This document shows, in pieces, positions 60,986-64,000 of a DNA stretch of 64,000 nt (position 1 is the stretch's first letter; each line of letters starts with the position of its first letter). The translations under genes and the position numbers were made by a program. The notes beneath the pieces were generated by a model. That model was given only the letters and a program-made list of their open reading frames with translations. It ran no database searches and was not told where the DNA came from. The stretch is from Phycisphaerales bacterium. GTDB lineage: Bacteria; Planctomycetota; Phycisphaerae; Phycisphaerales; UBA1924. The stretch is from assembly GCA_028279375.1 (NCBI GenBank), contig JANQNW010000010.1, positions 62,001 through 126,000 of the forward strand. Reading direction: 5' to 3'.

Positions 60986-61785
60986 CGTTCCAGAGCGCCA
61001 TTTATGTTGGGAACGTGCGTCATCGGCGTGCGGCGCCGAAACATGCCTTCACGTTTCCGCTTTTCATGGTCTATCTCGATCTCGAAGAGATCGACCGGGT
61101 GCTGGGTCTGACGCGCTTCTGGAGTCGCTCCCGATGGCGCCCGGCCCGATTTCGGCGCGAGGACTACCTCACTCGCGGCGATCTGAGCCTCCATGAGAGT
61201 GTTCGGCAATGCGCGGAAGAGCAGACAGGCCACCGGCCTGAAGGGCCGATCCGCATGCTCACGCACCTCCGCTACTACGGCTACATCTTCAATCCGGTGA
61301 CCTTCTACTACTGCTTCGATCGTGATGGGGGGCTCGAGACCATCGTCTCCGAGATCACGAATACGCCCTGGGGTGAGCGCCATGCTTATGCGCTCCGCCT
61401 CGCCGACGCCAGTCCTGCGGGAGTCGAGCAGTGCGTGCATCGGTGGCGATTCGACAAAGACTTCCATGTATCGCCATTTCTTCCGATGGAGATCGACTAC
61501 GACTGGAGCTTCAGCGATCCAGGGGAATCGCTCTTCGTTCATATGAACCTCCGTGATCAAACCGGGCAGTCGAAGGTCTTCGACGCGACGCTTCAGATGA
61601 CGCGCCGGCCAATGACTGCTGGGCGCTTACGAATGCTGCTCGTTCGGTTCCCATTCATGACACTGCGCGTCATCGCGCGTATTCACTTCGAAGCGCTTCG
61701 CCTTTGGCTGAAACGCGCGACGGTGCATTCGCATCCCAAGTCGGGATCTGCGTCGACACCAATGCCCAAAGGAAGGCATGCATGA
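60982..61785 (+). CDS. DUF1365 protein
   Basis: The 267-residue protein has the family's SAIYVGNVRHRRAAPKHAFT start, LTHLRYYGYIFNPVTFYYCF, and EVTNTPWGERHAY-like IVSEITNTPWGERHAY. Its biochemical role is not established. GTG 60982 overlaps the oxidoreductase stop (GTGA) and its own stop overlaps the CFA-type start, so the set is translated together. Confidence 0.9.
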   Translation: MTFQSAIYVGNVRHRRAAPKHAFTFPLFMVYLDLEEIDRVLGLTRFWSRSRWRPARFRREDYLTRGDLSLHESVRQCAEEQTGHRPEGPIRMLTHLRYYGYIFNPVTFYYCFDRDGGLETIVSEITNTPWGERHAYALRLADASPAGVEQCVHRWRFDKDFHVSPFLPMEIDYDWSFSDPGESLFVHMNLRDQTGQSKVFDATLQMTRRPMTAGRLRMLLVRFPFMTLRVIARIHFEALRLWLKRATVHSHPKSGSASTPMPKGRHA

Positions 61786-63107
61786 GCTCTCTCGGATCCT
61801 CCGGCAAGACATCCTTCATCGGCGCCTCGGTTCGCTCCCGCCCCGCCGCAGCAGATTCCCCGCGTCCACGCGTGCTGGATCGCATCGGCAAGTCGATCGT
61901 CGAGCGCGCGGTGCGCCGCGTTTCGATCGGAGCTATCACCGTTCACGATGCGGCCACCGGCGAGGTGGTGCGCTCGCCGTCTGCGGGCGGTGACCGTCCT
62001 GGCGTGACTCTGCGCGTCAACGATCCGTCTTTCTATGGAGCCGCCGCCTTTGGGGGAGGCGTTGGCATTTCCGAGTCGTACATTCGCGGCGAGTGGGGAA
62101 CCGATGATCTCGCCGGGCTGATCGAGGTGATCACTCGGAATCTCACGGCGTTGGATTCACTCGAGGGTCCGCTCGCTCGCGTTCTTACTCCACTGTCTCG
62201 CGTCGCCTACTGGCTCGAACGCAACACACGTCGTGGCAGTCGGCAGAACATCGTGGCTCATTACGACCTGGGCAACGACTTCTTCCGCCTCTTTCTCGAT
62301 CGAACGATGACGTACTCGTCCGGCATCTTCGAGAACGGGGCCACGACGCTCGAAGAGGCGCAGATCGAGAAGATCGATCGCGTCTGCCGCAAGCTGGATC
62401 TTCAGCCCTCGGATCACCTGCTCGAGATCGGTTCCGGTTGGGGGGCGATGGCGATTCACGCCGCATCCCGATACGGATGTCGCGTCACGACCACAACGAT
62501 CTCGGATGAGCAGCATTCTGAGACGACACGGCGCGTGCGGGAGGCTGGTCTCGATGAGCGCATCGAGGTCCTGAAACGCGACTACCGGGATCTCGAGGGG
62601 CTCTACGACAAGCTCGTCAGTATCGAGATGATCGAAGCGGTCGGCGCGGAGAACTATGACACGTACTTCAACGCGTGTTCCCGGTTGCTCAAGCCGCAGG
62701 GCGCCGCGCTGATTCAGGCCATCGTCATTCGGGACCAGTTCTTCAAGCGCGCAGCGCGCCGACGGGATTTTCTCAAGAAGTACATCTTCCCGGGAAGCTG
62801 CCTTCCTTCGGTTGCGTCGATGCTCGACGCGATTCGACGGAGTTCGGATCTTCGGACATGGCACATGGAGGACATCGGGCCACACTATGTGACGACGCTC
62901 AGGCTCTGGGACGAGGCGTTCCAGGCGCGTCTCGACGAGGTCCAAGCGATGGGATTTGACGATCGCTTCATCCGCATGTGGACGTACTATTTCGCGTATT
63001 GCGAAGGCGCTTTCCGCGCACGGCATGTCGGCGACGTGCAGCTCCTCCTGACGAAGCCGCAGTCGGACCTTGGGCCAGTAGGAGAAAGGGCGACGAGCGC
63101 GACATGA
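61782..63107 (+). CDS. Cyclopropane-fatty-acyl-phospholipid synthase family methyltransferase
   Basis: The 441-residue SAM enzyme has a 130-residue N-terminal lipid-binding part, then HYDLGNDFFRLFLDRTMTYS, LEIGSGWGAMAIHAASRYG (SAM loop), and SIEMIEAVGAENYDTYF. It methylates a double bond of membrane lipids, giving a cyclopropane or a methyl branch; the latter is the first step to furan fatty acids in Rhodobacter (UfaM). The desaturase in the same cluster could supply or extend the unsaturation. ATGA overlaps lie on both sides. Confidence 0.92.
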   Translation: MSSLGSSGKTSFIGASVRSRPAAADSPRPRVLDRIGKSIVERAVRRVSIGAITVHDAATGEVVRSPSAGGDRPGVTLRVNDPSFYGAAAFGGGVGISESYIRGEWGTDDLAGLIEVITRNLTALDSLEGPLARVLTPLSRVAYWLERNTRRGSRQNIVAHYDLGNDFFRLFLDRTMTYSSGIFENGATTLEEAQIEKIDRVCRKLDLQPSDHLLEIGSGWGAMAIHAASRYGCRVTTTTISDEQHSETTRRVREAGLDERIEVLKRDYRDLEGLYDKLVSIEMIEAVGAENYDTYFNACSRLLKPQGAALIQAIVIRDQFFKRAARRRDFLKKYIFPGSCLPSVASMLDAIRRSSDLRTWHMEDIGPHYVTTLRLWDEAFQARLDEVQAMGFDDRFIRMWTYYFAYCEGAFRARHVGDVQLLLTKPQSDLGPVGERATSAT

Positions 63108-63688
63108 GTCGTTTCGTGCCCATCGTGATCAACGTCCTGGCGTTCAACACGCTCTGGACGCTCTCCATGTTCGCCGCGGGGCGATCGTGGTGGTGGATCG
63201 CGCCGGTCCTGGTGGCGTGCAGCGCTGCGCTGCAGCTGCGACTCTCGCCCCTTCCCGGGCGTGAGGCGCTCGTCATGGTCGTCGGAGCGATCGTTGGTCT
63301 CGGCGCGGACAGGCTGGCGGTCGCGCTCGGGATCTTCTCCTATCGCGGCGCCATGTCGCTGGAGTTCTTCATTCTCTTCCTCGGATTGTGGATCAACTTC
63401 GGCACGACTCTGCGCCCGAGCCTCTCGTGGGCGTGGCGCAAACCCGCAGTCGCAATCCTCTTCGGTCTGTTCGGCGGCCCGATGGCGTACTTCATCGGCT
63501 CGCGAATCGGCGCCATTGAGCTCAGCGAATCCTTGCTGCGAAGCCTCGGATGGGTCGCCATGCAGTACGCCGTCATCCTCCCAATCTGGATGATGTTCGC
63601 CTCACGAGTCATGCCCGTGCCGGTCGAAGCAGGTCCTCGACCGAGTTCGCCCGGAGGCACGCAAACAGAAGGTACACAAGCGTCGTGA
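63104..63688 (+). CDS. DUF2878 membrane protein
   Basis: The 194-residue protein has about six helices. It matches DUF2878 by NVLAFNTLWTLSMFAAG, LGADRLAVALGIFSY, FFILFLGLWINFGTTL and FGGPMAYFIGSRIGAI. This family nearly always sits with CFA-synthase and DUF1365 genes. Its start overlaps the CFA-type stop, and its 3' end overlaps the convergent DUF1475 gene by 80 bases. Confidence 0.88.
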   Translation: MSRFVPIVINVLAFNTLWTLSMFAAGRSWWWIAPVLVACSAALQLRLSPLPGREALVMVVGAIVGLGADRLAVALGIFSYRGAMSLEFFILFLGLWINFGTTLRPSLSWAWRKPAVAILFGLFGGPMAYFIGSRIGAIELSESLLRSLGWVAMQYAVILPIWMMFASRVMPVPVEAGPRPSSPGGTQTEGTQAS

Positions 63689-63941
63689 AGTTTCCCAGCA
63701 GCATCAACCCGAGAATCCACGGCGCCGCTCGCGCTGCGCTGCGCTCGCGATACGCGATCCAGCCTGCGAACACGAAGAGGCCGAGATACAGATCGACGAG
63801 CGTCGTCACGCCCCAGCGTGTGCTCAGAATGCTCTGCATCCCATCGGCCAGAGACATTTCCAGTGATGACAGGACGATCAACACGACGAGTGCGAGAACG
63901 CCAATGAGAGAGAGCGTTGAGAGAAGGCGAGTGCGGCGCAT
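63609..63941 (-). CDS. DUF1475 membrane protein
   Basis: The 110-residue protein has three helices and the family core RWGVTTLVDLYLGLFVFAGW, followed by PWILGLMLLGNFTTLVYLLF. It is a regular companion of the CFA/DUF1365/DUF2878 cluster, but here lies on the opposite strand, tail-to-tail and overlapping. Function unknown. Confidence 0.82.
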   Translation of the reverse strand: MRRTRLLSTLSLIGVLALVVLIVLSSLEMSLADGMQSILSTRWGVTTLVDLYLGLFVFAGWIAYRERSAARAAPWILGLMLLGNFTTLVYLLFACLRANSVEDLLRPARA

Positions 63942-64000
63942 GGTGAGGCTCCAGGAATATCGTGCAGTCGCATTATTGGCGCGATCGGCATGGAGGCGCC

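Overview
This 64 kb, GC-rich chromosomal window is dense with bacterial genes that use ATG, GTG and TTG starts, usually behind a visible GGAG-type ribosome binding site. Several lipoproteins, an OprB-like porin and Tat/Sec signal peptides point to a Gram-negative (diderm) cell. A proton-pumping rhodopsin with its whole retinal/carotenoid pathway, three different photolyase-family genes and a desaturase/CFA-synthase cluster point to a sunlit surface-water habitat. The taxon cannot be fixed from sequence alone; a Planctomycetota-like or other non-model diderm is my guess. I saw no tRNA, rRNA, CRISPR array or insertion sequence.

Layout. 1-311: cut-off 5' end of a glycosyltransferase (minus). 312-901: gene-free stretch with an attC-like imperfect hairpin. 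902-5106: four-gene operon of aconitase-X large and small subunits, a beta-keto acid cleavage enzyme (BKACE) and an SDR-like protein; three of the four carry Tat-type leaders. 5140-9534: DUF1801 protein, AraC regulator, exported cupin protein, NTF2-like protein and exported M24 peptidase. 9580-16541 (minus): small membrane protein, rhodopsin, crtI, crtB, crtY, blh, crtE, largely with ATGA stop/start overlaps. 16695-19591: photolyase fused to a renalase-like flavoprotein, then a DUF2256-DUF3253 protein. 19622-22544: serine hydrolase and AbgT-type transporter. 22596-28913: thiolase, convergent with a four-gene operon (KamA-type aminomutase, CoA-transferase A and B, class III aminotransferase) that is divergent from an RpiR-type regulator. 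28985-32467: class I photolyase, dead DinB-like copy, cupin, intact DinB-like gene. 32562-37224 (minus): orphan sensor kinase, GNAT/cyclic-nucleotide-domain fusion, CBS protein, AhpD-like protein. 37502-43239: penicillin-acylase-type hydrolase, porin, DUF418 protein, small membrane protein. 43350-45981: BlaI/M56 pair with two perfect operators, a promoter and a strong terminator. 46039-55878: two acetyltransferases, DCC-family protein, iron-sulfur photolyase, MdaB, DUF1684 lipoprotein, MmcQ/YjbR protein, exported PD40-like protein, Nei-type glycosylase, AspT-type transporter. 55875-58448: three envelope proteins. 58458-58589: remnant of a Ser/Thr kinase. 58803-63941: desaturase, flavin oxidoreductase, DUF1365, CFA-synthase family, DUF2878 and DUF1475, mostly with 4-nt overlaps.

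How the genes work together. The rhodopsin operon can make geranylgeranyl-PP, phytoene, lycopene, beta-carotene and retinal and then the pump that uses it. The photolyases and the lipid-modification cluster fit repair and membrane protection under light. Two catabolic operons look new as combinations: an apparently exported AcnX/BKACE/SDR set, and an aminomutase-aminotransferase-CoA-transferase set beside a thiolase that could degrade an alpha-amino acid through a beta-amino and then a beta-keto acid.
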